A program made the position numbers and the translations under genes. This document shows, in pieces, positions 1 to 6,082 of a DNA stretch of 15,889 nt. Where the stretch lies: the NCBI GenBank assembly GCA_964435165.1, contig CAYSXY010000049.1, forward strand, positions 1 through 15,889. The letters run 5' to 3'. Origin of the DNA: CAYSXY01 sp964435165. Lineage in GTDB: Bacteria > Pseudomonadota > Alphaproteobacteria > Rickettsiales > RI-342. Below the pieces are notes generated by a model. The model searched no databases. It was not told the DNA's origin and saw only the letters and a program-made list of their open reading frames with translations. Numbering within the stretch: the stretch's first letter is position 1; every line of letters begins with the position of its first letter.

Positions 1-159
1 CCTAGCTTTAGTGTAGAAATCAAGGGGGGCGACAGTTTCATTTCAGCAGTAGGTCCAGGATCTGCATCATTTTCTATAACAGGCAATATTGCTACTTCAA
101 TTTATATAAGATGTCGTAGCCATTCGACACCTATACACGTTATTGTCTATGTTTATTAA
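1..159 (+). CDS. 3' end of an unidentified beta-rich protein (partial)
   Basis: The frame beginning at base 1 is open for 52 codons and ends at TAA 157-159; its start lies outside the window. The fragment is rich in Ser, Ile, Val, Thr and Gly with alternating hydrophobic residues, ending in HVIVYVY, which suggests closely packed beta strands at a protein C-terminus. Such endings occur in phage tail-fibre tips, carbohydrate-binding domains and pilin-like proteins, so a receptor-binding role would fit the phage genes downstream, but no family is recognised. It is convergent with the next gene, with only four bases between the two stop codons. Confidence 0.5.
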   Translation, partial: PSFSVEIKGGDSFISAVGPGSASFSITGNIATSIYIRCRSHSTPIHVIVYVY

Positions 160-163
160 TATC

Positions 164-547
164 TTATGGGGTCATATTATAATACATTTGAATATAAAAT
201 GGTATGGATGGCAGGGCTGTCATAAAGCTGATATTTCCAAAAAAATGTAGTGATGGGGCATTGAGTAAAACTGTTACTAAAAAAACTATTTGGTGATTTG
301 GGCTAAATCGCGCAGCGATGAGATTGCCGATTTGCACCAAAAGCAGGGCGCTTAGTGCCATAGAGTAGCTAATGAGATTGTTATCGACGAATGGCCAGAG
401 CGCTTTCATCATGATGATGAGATAGACGGGTAGTGCCACATTGACGGCGAGCCAACGATGCAAGGTGTGTTGTTTACTAAACCACGCTCCAGATTTTCGG
501 ATAATCTGTGGTAGCCAGTGGATCAATCGTTCTGACGGTGAATACAT
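164..547 (-). CDS. Small multi-pass membrane protein, unknown function
   Basis: 127 residues. Three hydrophobic stretches (about residues 33-52, 58-79 and 86-122, the last perhaps a hairpin of two) predict an inner-membrane protein. The first 31 residues are basic and aromatic with no cleavable signal peptide. No Shine-Dalgarno sequence precedes the ATG: only an AT-rich run lies upstream. The family is not recognised. The gene is convergent with the partial gene to its left and faces a repeat-filled gap on its right, so it is not part of the capsid transcription unit. The hydrophobic pattern argues for a real gene; the function is open. Confidence 0.55.
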   Translation of the reverse strand: MYSPSERLIHWLPQIIRKSGAWFSKQHTLHRWLAVNVALPVYLIIMMKALWPFVDNNLISYSMALSALLLVQIGNLIAARFSPNHQIVFLVTVLLNAPSLHFFGNISFMTALPSIPFYIQMYYNMTP

Positions 548-784
548 GGCTTTTTTATATCGTTGATATTGTTAGCTTAATCTGACAGTTGGTGGCTGTC
601 TATGAGTTTTTGCAGAGATATTTCATGTGGTGATGCATGGAAGTGGCTGTGTGGTGAACAGCGAGATGCTGTGCCGATATTTTTCATAGCCGATTGGATA
701 GCGCAGGCGGGTAGCAATTCAGTTATAGGATTAATGTGCCCTGTCATTGCCAGGCTTGACACGGCAATACGGGATGTCGGCATG
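548..784. other. Gene-free stretch with a generic alphaproteobacterial repeat hairpin
   Basis: Short reading frames exist on both strands but none has a convincing ribosome site, and those reaching past 740 run through repeat DNA. At 746-751 and 763-768, ATTGCC and GGCAAT form a 6-bp stem around AGGCTTGACAC. This matches the widespread alphaproteobacterial intergenic repeat type CATTGCC-aggcttgac-GGCAAT, which gives spurious peptides such as VIARLDTAI or RVKPGND. Nothing else is recognised here. Confidence 0.5.
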
Positions 785-887
785 GCGGTACGCCGTGCCT
801 CCTTGCCCGGCTACTGACAGGATACAGCACGTTGCATAGATGGATTCCGGACAACCTCGTTTACTAACTCGGTTTCCGGAATGACAA
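785..887 (+). repeat. Dispersed ~100-bp stem-loop repeat, copy 1
   Basis: This segment aligns along its length with 2276-2376 in the same orientation. Shared blocks include CTTGC(C/T)CGGCTACTGA, AGATGGATTC, ACCTCGT(T/C)TACT(A/G)ACTCGG and GGAATGACAA. ATTCCGGA (844-851) pairs with TCCGGAAT (875-882) around a 23-base loop, and AACC/GGTT (853-856, 871-874) extends the stem. The copy lies 135 bp upstream of the capsid start codon. Confidence 0.75.
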
Positions 888-929
888 ATACAAAAACGTC
901 TATAAATACATGCAACCGATCGGCTATCA

Positions 930-990
930 GCCCGCGACTGCGGGCCGTCGCTCATGCGACGCTATGTGTTTATGCATGACCATAAACGTA
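930..990 (+). promoter_or_regulatory. Three consecutive hairpins in the capsid gene leader
   Basis: Three perfect stems follow each other. GCCCGC-gact-GCGGGC occupies 930-945. CGTCGC-tcat-GCGACG occupies 946-961 and directly abuts the first. GTTTATG-catgac-CATAAAC occupies 968-987 and can be extended to 965-990 with G-U pairs. None is followed by a U run, so they do not look like terminators. They lie just before an open AT-rich stretch and the Shine-Dalgarno AAGGAG (1011-1016). They could stabilise the capsid mRNA, bind a regulatory protein or act as a processing site. The structure is read from sequence; the role is inferred. Confidence 0.5.
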
Positions 991-1022
991 ACTAACTACA
1001 TTTATCATTAAAGGAGAAGGAT

Positions 1023-2231
1023 ATGTCTCAGACAGTATCGGTCGGTGAGATTGCCGACAAAGTGAATACGTTAGGTTCGGCCTGGGAGCAGTTCAAGCAT
1101 GTGAATGATGCGCGGCTGAAAGAGCTGGAAAAGAAAGGCTCGGCTGACCCGCTCTATGATGAGCAGCTGCGGAAGATTAATCACTCGATTGATCATACGC
1201 GTGATCATTTGAACCGTATTGAAGCGAGTTTCTATCGTCCAGCTGTTGGTGATGTGGAAGCCAAACATTACAGTCCCTTGCAGGATGATCATAAAGCGGT
1301 GTTTGAAGGTTATTTGCGTAAAGGGAATGATGTTGGCCTTGGGGATATCGAAGCGAAGGCGCTTTCAGCAGGATCTGACCCGGATGGTGGATATCTCGTC
1401 TCCAGCAGTATGAGTGATCGATTGATTCAGCTGGTGACGGAACAGTCGCCCATGCGGCAGTTGGCACATGTGGAGACGATCTCGACCGATGCGTTGGAAA
1501 TTATTGAAGATGCCAATGAGCTGACATCCGGCTGGACAACGGAGACCGGTGCGGTATCTGACACCGTGACGCCGCAGGTAGGTAAGCGCACCATTCCTGT
1601 GCATGAGGTGTATACTCAGCCGAAAGCAACGCAGAAGCTTGTGGATGATGCCTCTATTGATATTGAAAACTGGCTGGCGACAAAGATTGCCGACAGTTTT
1701 GCTGCGAAGGAAAATGCTGCCTTTATCACTGGTGATGGTGTTGGCAAGCCGCGTGGTATTCTGACCTATGCTGATGGTACGGCATGGGGCGAGATTGAGC
1801 AGGTGGCATCCGATGCGTCCGGCAGTGTTTCCGCCGACGGGCTGGTGGATATGTTGTTCTCGCTTAAGGAAGGCTATGCGGCGAATGCGAGCTTTTTGAT
1901 GCATCGCACAGCCTTGCAGCAAGTGCGGCTTTTGAAAGAGGGCACGACCGGGCAGTATTTATGGCAGCCAGGTATTATGGCAGGGCAGCCCGATGTGTTG
2001 TTGGGCGTGCCGGTTTATACTTCCAACGATATGGAAGCGCCGGGGGCGGATAGTTTGTCTGTGGCCGTGGCGGACTTCAATGCGGCTTACACGGTGGTGG
2101 ACCGCACCGGGGTGCGCATTTTGCGTGACCCATTTACGGATAAGCCGTTTGTGAAGTTTTATGCCACTAAGCGTGTGGGCGGTGATGTGGTGAATTTTGA
2201 GGCAATCAAGCTGATGCGGCTTGGGAGTTGA
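1023..2231 (+). CDS. HK97-fold major capsid protein (GTA g5-like)
   Basis: 402 residues, the usual length for this family. Residues 1-75 are charged and helical (AWEQFKHVNDARLKELEKKG and following), matching the N-terminal scaffolding (delta) domain that is normally removed by the prohead protease. The shell-forming part begins near residue 110-120 with the characteristic KALSAGSDPDGGYLV. It continues with the N-arm/E-loop region, SPMRQLAHVETIST, then ENAAFITGDGVGKPRGIL, and ends in FVKFYATKRVGGDVVNFEAI, all typical of Phage_capsid proteins. AAGGAG lies 6 bases before the ATG. No portal or prohead protease gene precedes it, so cleavage would need a protease encoded elsewhere. Similarity to Rhodobacter-type GTA g5 and to alphaproteobacterial prophages is recalled family knowledge. 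The gene sits between two direct copies of a ~100-bp repeat. Confidence 0.95.
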   Translation: MSQTVSVGEIADKVNTLGSAWEQFKHVNDARLKELEKKGSADPLYDEQLRKINHSIDHTRDHLNRIEASFYRPAVGDVEAKHYSPLQDDHKAVFEGYLRKGNDVGLGDIEAKALSAGSDPDGGYLVSSSMSDRLIQLVTEQSPMRQLAHVETISTDALEIIEDANELTSGWTTETGAVSDTVTPQVGKRTIPVHEVYTQPKATQKLVDDASIDIENWLATKIADSFAAKENAAFITGDGVGKPRGILTYADGTAWGEIEQVASDASGSVSADGLVDMLFSLKEGYAANASFLMHRTALQQVRLLKEGTTGQYLWQPGIMAGQPDVLLGVPVYTSNDMEAPGADSLSVAVADFNAAYTVVDRTGVRILRDPFTDKPFVKFYATKRVGGDVVNFEAIKLMRLGS

Positions 2232-2259
2232 TGTTCTTTATAAGGGCTTCTTTTGAGCA

Positions 2260-2271
2260 TCACATATGTGA
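2260..2271. other. 12-bp perfect palindrome after the capsid gene
   Basis: TCACATATGTGA is a perfect inverted repeat without a spacer, 28 bp past the capsid stop and just before repeat copy 2. It could be an operator-like site or a chance or repeat-edge sequence. No promoter is evident beside it. Confidence 0.25.
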
Positions 2272-2275
2272 GAGA

Positions 2276-2376
2276 GCGGCACGCCTCGCCTGCTTGCTCG
2301 GCTACTGAAGGTTCCCTTTTTTGGAAAGATGGATTCTATATCACCTCGTCTACTGACTCGGCGTATGGAATGACAA
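2276..2376 (+). repeat. Dispersed ~100-bp stem-loop repeat, copy 2
   Basis: Direct copy of the 785-887 element, starting GCGGCACGCC and ending GGAATGACAA. ATTCTATA (2333-2340) pairs with TATGGAAT (2364-2371, one G-U) around a 23-base loop. The stem differs from copy 1 on both arms, yet pairing and loop length are kept, which suggests selection on the folded form or a palindromic mobile element. It lies 45 bp after the capsid stop codon and just before a terminator. Confidence 0.75.
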
Positions 2377-2392
2377 TTCATTTAAAAATAAC

Positions 2393-2430
2393 AAGCCTGG
2401 GATGCTTTTTAGTATCCCGGGTTTTATTTT
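2393..2430 (+). terminator. Intrinsic terminator after the capsid gene
   Basis: CCTGGGAT (2396-2403) pairs with ATCCCGGG (2414-2421, one G-U pair) around a 10-base loop, followed by TTTTATTTT. Flanking A-T pairs at 2393-2394 with 2423-2424 lengthen the stem. It ends only four bases before the Shine-Dalgarno sequence of the next gene, so it separates capsid transcription from downstream genes or attenuates it. Confidence 0.85.
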
Positions 2431-2446
2431 ATTGAGGAGAATTGCG

Positions 2447-2851
2447 ATGAGAGATTTACATCATAACGTAAAACCCAAGGTGGCATTGGATCACATGGGT
2501 ATTTCTGCAGATACAATCACCAGCGGCCATGTGATAGACCGGCAGGGTTTTGAGAGTGTGGATTTTGTGATTCAGTCCAGCACGATTACCGATGGTGATT
2601 ACGTGCCGATTATCGAGCATGGTGATGATAGCGTACTCAGTGCGGCTGCGACGGTGAGTGGCGCCGAGTTGCATGGTGACGATACTGTGGCGGCTTTTGC
2701 TGCTGGCGATGATGATGCGGTGAAGCATATTGGTTATGGCGGTGATAAGCGCTATGTGCGGTTGAGTCTGCAATCAAGCAATACGACATCTGGCGGGAGT
2801 TTTTCTGCTATTGCAGTGATGGGGCATCCGCATCACGCGCCGAACACGTGA
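2447..2851 (+). CDS. Phage capsid-neighbour structural protein (MRDLH family)
   Basis: 134 residues from ATG 2447, chosen because GAGGAGA (2434-2440) lies 7 bases upstream; an in-frame upstream ATG at 2402 lies inside the terminator stem and is unlikely. The start MRDLHHNVKPKVAL, the central GFESVDFVIQSSTITDGDYVPIIEHGD, and the end KHIGYGGDKRYVRLSL...SAIAVMGHPHHAP match a conserved family found directly after the major capsid gene in many alphaproteobacterial prophages. It is probably a beta-sandwich virion component, perhaps decorating the capsid, but its exact role is not established as far as I know. Terminators flank it on both sides, so it is probably expressed as a single-gene unit or by readthrough. 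Confidence 0.85.
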   Translation: MRDLHHNVKPKVALDHMGISADTITSGHVIDRQGFESVDFVIQSSTITDGDYVPIIEHGDDSVLSAAATVSGAELHGDDTVAAFAAGDDDAVKHIGYGGDKRYVRLSLQSSNTTSGGSFSAIAVMGHPHHAPNT

Positions 2852-2908
2852 TTGGGTGTAACCGGATTGCCTGATTAAGCGAATATGCGTGTGAACGGAT
2901 CAATTCTG

Positions 2909-2941
2909 CCCCGTGCATCATATGACTGCACGGGGTTTTTT
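2909..2941 (+). terminator. Strong intrinsic terminator
   Basis: CCCCGTGCA (2909-2917) and TGCACGGGG (2927-2935) form a perfect 9-bp GC-rich stem with a 9-base loop, followed by TTTTTT (2936-2941). It lies 57 bp after the preceding stop codon and 26 bp before the next start codon. Confidence 0.93.
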
Positions 2942-2967
2942 ATGGTTGGATAGAGAAAGGATAGACA

Positions 2968-3330
2968 ATGCCCGAAGTTACACATTATGCCCCGGCGGTG
3001 ACAACGGTTTCAGCAACTATTGGCGCCGACAGTGCACTGAGTGATGCGGTGGATGTTCGAGGAACGACTTTGGTAGGGTTGGTGATGCCAGCCGACTGGA
3101 CGTCAGCGGATGTTACCTTGCAGGCAAGTGTTGATGGCGTGTCTTACGCCGATGTGTATGAGGCGAGCGGGGTGGAGGTGCGCCTGCTTGCCGATGCTAA
3201 TCGGTTCATTCGCCTGGAGCCGGCGGCATTTGCCGGAATGCGCTATGTGAAGTTGCGAAGCGGTGTGAGTGGAGCGCCGGTCAACCAGGCATCGGCGCGC
3301 TCGCTCATGTTTGTTGTGCGTGGGGTGTAG
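2968..3330 (+). CDS. Small phage-type structural protein
   Basis: 120 residues, preceded by AGAAAGGA (2954-2961). The pattern ALSDAVDVRGTTLVGLVMPADW, then VTLQASVDGVSYADVY, then NRFIRLEPAAFAGMRYVKLRSG and APVNQASAR belongs to a family I recognise from alphaproteobacterial prophage head/connector regions, always beside capsid genes. The alternating hydrophobic pattern suggests a beta-sandwich fold. It probably binds the capsid or connector; the biochemical role is unknown. It follows a strong terminator, so it needs its own promoter or terminator readthrough. Confidence 0.8.
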   Translation: MPEVTHYAPAVTTVSATIGADSALSDAVDVRGTTLVGLVMPADWTSADVTLQASVDGVSYADVYEASGVEVRLLADANRFIRLEPAAFAGMRYVKLRSGVSGAPVNQASARSLMFVVRGV

Positions 3331-3403
3331 GTGGTATTCTTTGGCTAGTTGGCTACATTCTATGGAGTTTACTATTTATCTAAGCCTTAACCGTTCATTT
3401 GTA

Positions 3404-3412
3404 TGCTATATT
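3404..3412 (+). promoter_or_regulatory. Possible extended -10 promoter element
   Basis: TGCTATATT matches an extended -10 (TGn plus TATATT) about 25 bp before the next gene. TTAACC at 3387-3392 is a weak -35 at a short 14-bp spacing. Weak evidence, but it sits in the gap where new transcription would be needed. Confidence 0.3.
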
Positions 3413-3438
3413 GGGTGAATTTATGTTGAGCGGCGGTG

Positions 3439-3981
3439 ATGACTATATCCGGTGATGATGACGATTTTTCTGGTTTTGAAGTATCGGATGCTGATTTAGG
3501 GGCACTTGGTAAAATGATGCAGCCTGATCAGGCGGAAGACGATCATCGTTTTCGTGACCAGGAAACAGAATTAGCGGCACAGGAAGAGCAGGATATCCCA
3601 GAGCAAGAACCGATTGGAATGATGACTGCCGAGTCCATCGAAATTGGCGCCATGGCGGTTGATCCGGCGGTAGGAAAGCCAAGCACGATCAAAGCATTTT
3701 TGGCTAAAAGCTCATCACTGCTGACGGCGACATCGGGGGTGAGAGAAATGATTCGCGATTGTTTTTTTGATGGTGAGCCGGAAGATCGTAAGAAGGATAG
3801 AGAAAAAGCCCGCAAAGGGTTTCGCGAGCATAAAGACCCGGAACAGATGAGTGATGCTGAATTGGCAGATGCGGTGAATAACCAGGTAAAACTGGCTGGT
3901 ATTCTTAAAAATGTCAGTATTGCCAATGTGGCACGCAAGCGGGAGCGTCATTTGAGCCGACTGCTCAGCGGCGGGGGATAA
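3439..3981 (+). CDS. Hypothetical acidic/basic bipartite protein
   Basis: 180 residues from ATG 3439; GTG 3436 directly before it is an equally possible start, and the upstream GAGCGG is a weak ribosome site. The N-terminal ~60 residues are strongly acidic and Gln-rich. The middle (about 80-110) is mixed hydrophobic with KPSTIKAFLAKSSSLLTA, and the C-terminal ~70 residues are charged and basic (EDRKKDREKARKGFREHK, VARKRERHLSRLL). No signal peptide or membrane segment is seen and no family is recognised. It lies three bases before the next gene, forming a two-gene unit inserted between the capsid-side and connector-side virion genes. A charge-separated layout like this could suit a scaffold or nucleic-acid-binding adaptor, which is speculation. 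Confidence 0.65.
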   Translation: MTISGDDDDFSGFEVSDADLGALGKMMQPDQAEDDHRFRDQETELAAQEEQDIPEQEPIGMMTAESIEIGAMAVDPAVGKPSTIKAFLAKSSSLLTATSGVREMIRDCFFDGEPEDRKKDREKARKGFREHKDPEQMSDAELADAVNNQVKLAGILKNVSIANVARKRERHLSRLLSGGG

Positions 3982-3984
3982 GGC

Positions 3985-4272
3985 ATGTCATTTGAGCATG
4001 TGAAGAAGTTACTACAAGATCAACTTTATGCGGTTCTGCTTATTCGCGGGCAGGGGGCGGATGGCGGAGCGCGTTACTGTTTTTTATCTGTTCGACTGGA
4101 TCGGCTGGACTTACTCGTGCAGGCGCAGCAGCAAGGTGTGCCGTTTGAGCCAACTGAATTTGGTCGTGTGTTGGCATCGGGCGCAGGGGAGCCGGACGAG
4201 ATTGTGATGCAGCATATGGCTGATGAATATGGATTTGATCCCGTATCTCAAATGGCGCTGAGTGATGTCTAG
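3985..4272 (+). CDS. Hypothetical 95-residue protein
   Basis: A short soluble protein starting MSFEHVKKLLQDQLYAVLLI. It continues with a probable strand-helix pattern (ARYCFLSVRLDRLDLLVQAQ), then FEPTEFGRVLASGAGEPDEI and an acidic end. It follows the previous gene by three bases, with GGGGG at 3973-3977 as a ribosome site, so the two are very likely cotranscribed. The family is not recognised, and neither gene has a counterpart in the canonical GTA gene order. Confidence 0.65.
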   Translation: MSFEHVKKLLQDQLYAVLLIRGQGADGGARYCFLSVRLDRLDLLVQAQQQGVPFEPTEFGRVLASGAGEPDEIVMQHMADEYGFDPVSQMALSDV

Positions 4273-4276
4273 TGAT

Positions 4277-4292
4277 TCAGGCTAGGGCCTGA
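4277..4292. terminator. Small hairpin between convergent genes
   Basis: TCAGGC-tagg-GCCTGA is a perfect 6-bp stem lying across the 9-bp gap between convergent stop codons. It could serve as a weak terminator, but neither side has a clear U run. Confidence 0.3.
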
Positions 4293-4659
4293 TGCTTCTT
4301 TCTTCTGCAATCATGCGTAGTCCTTCCTGAAAGGATGTTAATAGTATACCGGCGAAGCTTTCCTCAACGGATCTGGTGAGCCATTGGTAGGATTCTTCTG
4401 TTAGCTCGTGGGTGCCGTTGCGTATGTCATCAATATAGAGTGAGAGTAGAAATAGCGGGGACTCTTTCACAGATTCCGGGATTGCTTCGGCTAATAGAGG
4501 TGGCATGTTTCCTGCGCTGATGACAGGCGAATCAGGGCCGGCTTCTAATTGAAAACCCAGTTGCAGATGAATCACGTCAATATGTCCTTTCAGGGACTTA
4601 TCAAAAGCTGTTTGCGAGATTTGCGTGAGTATGTCGCGTTCTTTGTCGGTGATTGTCAT
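4282..4659 (-). CDS. Hypothetical soluble acidic protein interrupting the virion genes
   Basis: 125 residues from the ATG at 4659 (MTITDKERDILTQISQ). The frame extends to a TTG at 4695 (137 residues), but that leaves almost no leader and no clear ribosome site; neither start has a strong one. Predicted mostly helical and acidic, with SLYIDDIRNGTHELTEESYQWL and a C-terminal helix FQEGLRMIAEE. No membrane segment or signal peptide. The family is not recognised. It is the only minus-strand gene inside the phage-like block and stands divergent, 84 bp away, from the connector operon. That fits a cargo (moron) gene or a host gene left by rearrangement. Confidence 0.6.
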   Translation of the reverse strand: MTITDKERDILTQISQTAFDKSLKGHIDVIHLQLGFQLEAGPDSPVISAGNMPPLLAEAIPESVKESPLFLLSLYIDDIRNGTHELTEESYQWLTRSVEESFAGILLTSFQEGLRMIAEERSIRP

Positions 4660-4743
4660 GGTGTTTTCTAGCGATCGTTCTGGCGTGAGCACCAACAGAA
4701 AGTAGCGTTAACTTATTTTATTTCAAGATGTTTGGAGGAAGGG

Positions 4744-5316
4744 ATGTTGACCACCATTGTTCGTGGCAGGCGGAGGGGTGTGCTTAAGCACAGCTTGTTG
4801 GAGCGTTTTGTCGACCCGAGTGAAGAGCCATTAACGCTGAGTGATGCCAAGGTGTTTTTAAGAGTGGATGGGGCAGAAGAAGATGGGTTAATTACCCGTA
4901 TGATTGTTGCGGCCCGGGAGTCCGCCGAGCATCACCTGCAGCGCTCACTGGTGACACAAAGCTGGCGTATGTGGTTTGATGAATATATGCCATCTGTCGT
5001 GTTGTTGCCTATGGGGCCGGTGCAATCGCTGTCTCAAATCGTGAGGTATGATCGCACAGGTGCCTCTCATATGGTGGATGCGGCGAGTTATTTTCTAAAT
5101 GCTGGGCGGGAAGCACTCATAAGCGATGCAGCGTTAGTCTCGCATCAAATAAAGATAGAATATCAGGCAGGATATGGCGCGGCGAATGCTGTGCCTGGAG
5201 CGCTGGCAGAAGGATTGCTGCATCATATTGCATTGATGTATGCATCGCGTGCAGAGGCGGATATTCCTGATGTTTCAAAGCGGTTATATGCGCCTTATCG
5301 TCAGGAAAGGCTGTAA
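4744..5316 (+). CDS. Head-tail connector/adaptor (phiE125 gp8 family, GTA g6-like)
   Basis: 190 residues from ATG 4744, where GGAGG (4734-4738) lies 5 bases upstream; an in-frame TTG at 4732 would bury that ribosome site inside the gene. The motif EPLTLSDAKVFLRVDGAEEDGLITRMIVAARESAEHHL is the hallmark of the phage gp6-like connector family, in which this helical bundle forms the ring beneath the portal. A beta-strand region follows (PMGPVQSLSQIVRYDRTGA), then IKIEYQAGYG and a C-terminal helical pair. In RcGTA the matching protein is the adaptor. It heads a three-gene operon and is separated from the capsid genes by ~1.4 kb of unrelated genes. Confidence 0.9.
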   Translation: MLTTIVRGRRRGVLKHSLLERFVDPSEEPLTLSDAKVFLRVDGAEEDGLITRMIVAARESAEHHLQRSLVTQSWRMWFDEYMPSVVLLPMGPVQSLSQIVRYDRTGASHMVDAASYFLNAGREALISDAALVSHQIKIEYQAGYGAANAVPGALAEGLLHHIALMYASRAEADIPDVSKRLYAPYRQERL

Positions 5317-5320
5317 GTAT

Positions 5321-5665
5321 ATGGTTAGGGCAAGCATTAATACCGGGGCGCTGATTGCGCGCTTGCGGCACCGTGTGACATTGCGTCAGCCGCAACGCAT
5401 ATCGGATGGAGCCGGTGGGTATTCGGTTGGCTGGATAGATGTGGAGATGGTATGGGCAGAAGTGACCGCGATTGAGAGCGATATATCCACCGAGATGGGG
5501 CAGGTGCGTCATCAATCTCGTTATCGGGTCGTATTGCGCTATCGTCCTGATGTGTCTGTGGATATGCGCCTTGGCTATGCCGGCAGAGAATTGGCGATTC
5601 GTTCCTTGCGAGAGGAAGAACAGAGACGCGAGGAGTTGATTCTGGAATGTGAAGAGGTGGTGTGA
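5321..5665 (+). CDS. Head-tail joining protein / stopper (GTA g7-like)
   Basis: 114 residues from ATG 5321, the usual length of this family; the open frame extends upstream into the preceding gene, but translation is expected to start after that gene's stop, 4 bases away. AGGAAAGG (5303-5310) is a plausible, somewhat distant ribosome site. The pattern LRHRVTLRQPQRISDGAGGYSVGW, then VWAEVTAIE, RYRVVLRYRPDVSVDMRLGY and the C-terminal ELILECEEV is typical of phage head-tail adaptor (Phage_H_T_join) proteins with an SPP1 gp16-like barrel. It seals the connector before tail attachment. Its stop overlaps the next start (TGATG). Confidence 0.88.
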   Translation: MVRASINTGALIARLRHRVTLRQPQRISDGAGGYSVGWIDVEMVWAEVTAIESDISTEMGQVRHQSRYRVVLRYRPDVSVDMRLGYAGRELAIRSLREEEQRREELILECEEVV

Positions 5666-6072
5666 TGAAGGGAATCAATCTTCATGCCGTTCAGGCCGGA
5701 TTATATGATCGTTTGGTAAGTGACAGCGTGTTGCAGCAAATGATAACGGGTGTTTACGATACTGTGCCGGAGCAGAGTGATTTGCCCTATATTGTGCTAA
5801 CTGACAGTGTGACGCTTGATAAGAGTAATATGCGTGAACATATGGCATTAGTGACCAGCCGTGTGCAGATCTTTAGTGAAAGTGAAGGGCAAAAAGAAGT
5901 GCAGGATATTGCTGCACGTGTGACTGAGCTACTTGATGGCGAGGCGATAGCGATGGTATCAGGCGGAACTGTTGATGAAGTGCTTGTGAGTGGAATTGCG
6001 ATTACTCGATTAACAGACTTGTCTGGTTACAGGGCCGATATATCGTTGGAAATGCGTATTACATTGATATGA
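5665..6072 (+). CDS. DUF3168 tail terminator protein (GTA g8-like)
   Basis: 135 residues from ATG 5665, overlapping the previous TGA by one base (translational coupling); GTG 5662 is a less likely start. GAGGTGG just upstream serves as ribosome site. The sequence follows the DUF3168 plan: an N-terminal helix (LHAVQAGLYDRLVSDSVL), VYDTVPEQSDLPYIVL, VTSRVQIFSESEGQKEVQDIAARVTELLDG, and a final DLSGYRADISLEMRI strand. DUF3168 proteins, including RcGTA g8, cap the tail tube at the head side. The tail tube gene (g9) that normally follows is missing: the next gene is on the opposite strand. Confidence 0.88.
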   Translation: MKGINLHAVQAGLYDRLVSDSVLQQMITGVYDTVPEQSDLPYIVLTDSVTLDKSNMREHMALVTSRVQIFSESEGQKEVQDIAARVTELLDGEAIAMVSGGTVDEVLVSGIAITRLTDLSGYRADISLEMRITLI

Positions 6073-6082
6073 TGCAATATTA

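Noticed and set aside
577..783. 68-codon minus-strand frame
   Set aside because: Its proposed start lies in repeat DNA, there is no Shine-Dalgarno sequence, and no recognisable domain.
602..817. 71-codon plus-strand frame upstream of the capsid gene
   Set aside because: Its last third (VIARLDTAIRDV and on) is translated repeat DNA, it has no ribosome site, and no protein family is recognisable.
731..955. 74-codon minus-strand frame over the same region
   Set aside because: It reads through the repeat copy and the leader hairpins and contains the RVKPGND peptide typical of translated alphaproteobacterial intergenic repeats.
1365..1922. 185-codon minus-strand frame inside the capsid gene
   Set aside because: Shadow of the capsid coding sequence, with no independent start signals or recognisable domain.
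2253..2435. 60-codon plus-strand frame between the capsid gene and the next gene
   Set aside because: It consists of repeat copy 2 plus the terminator hairpin, so a protein-coding role is implausible.
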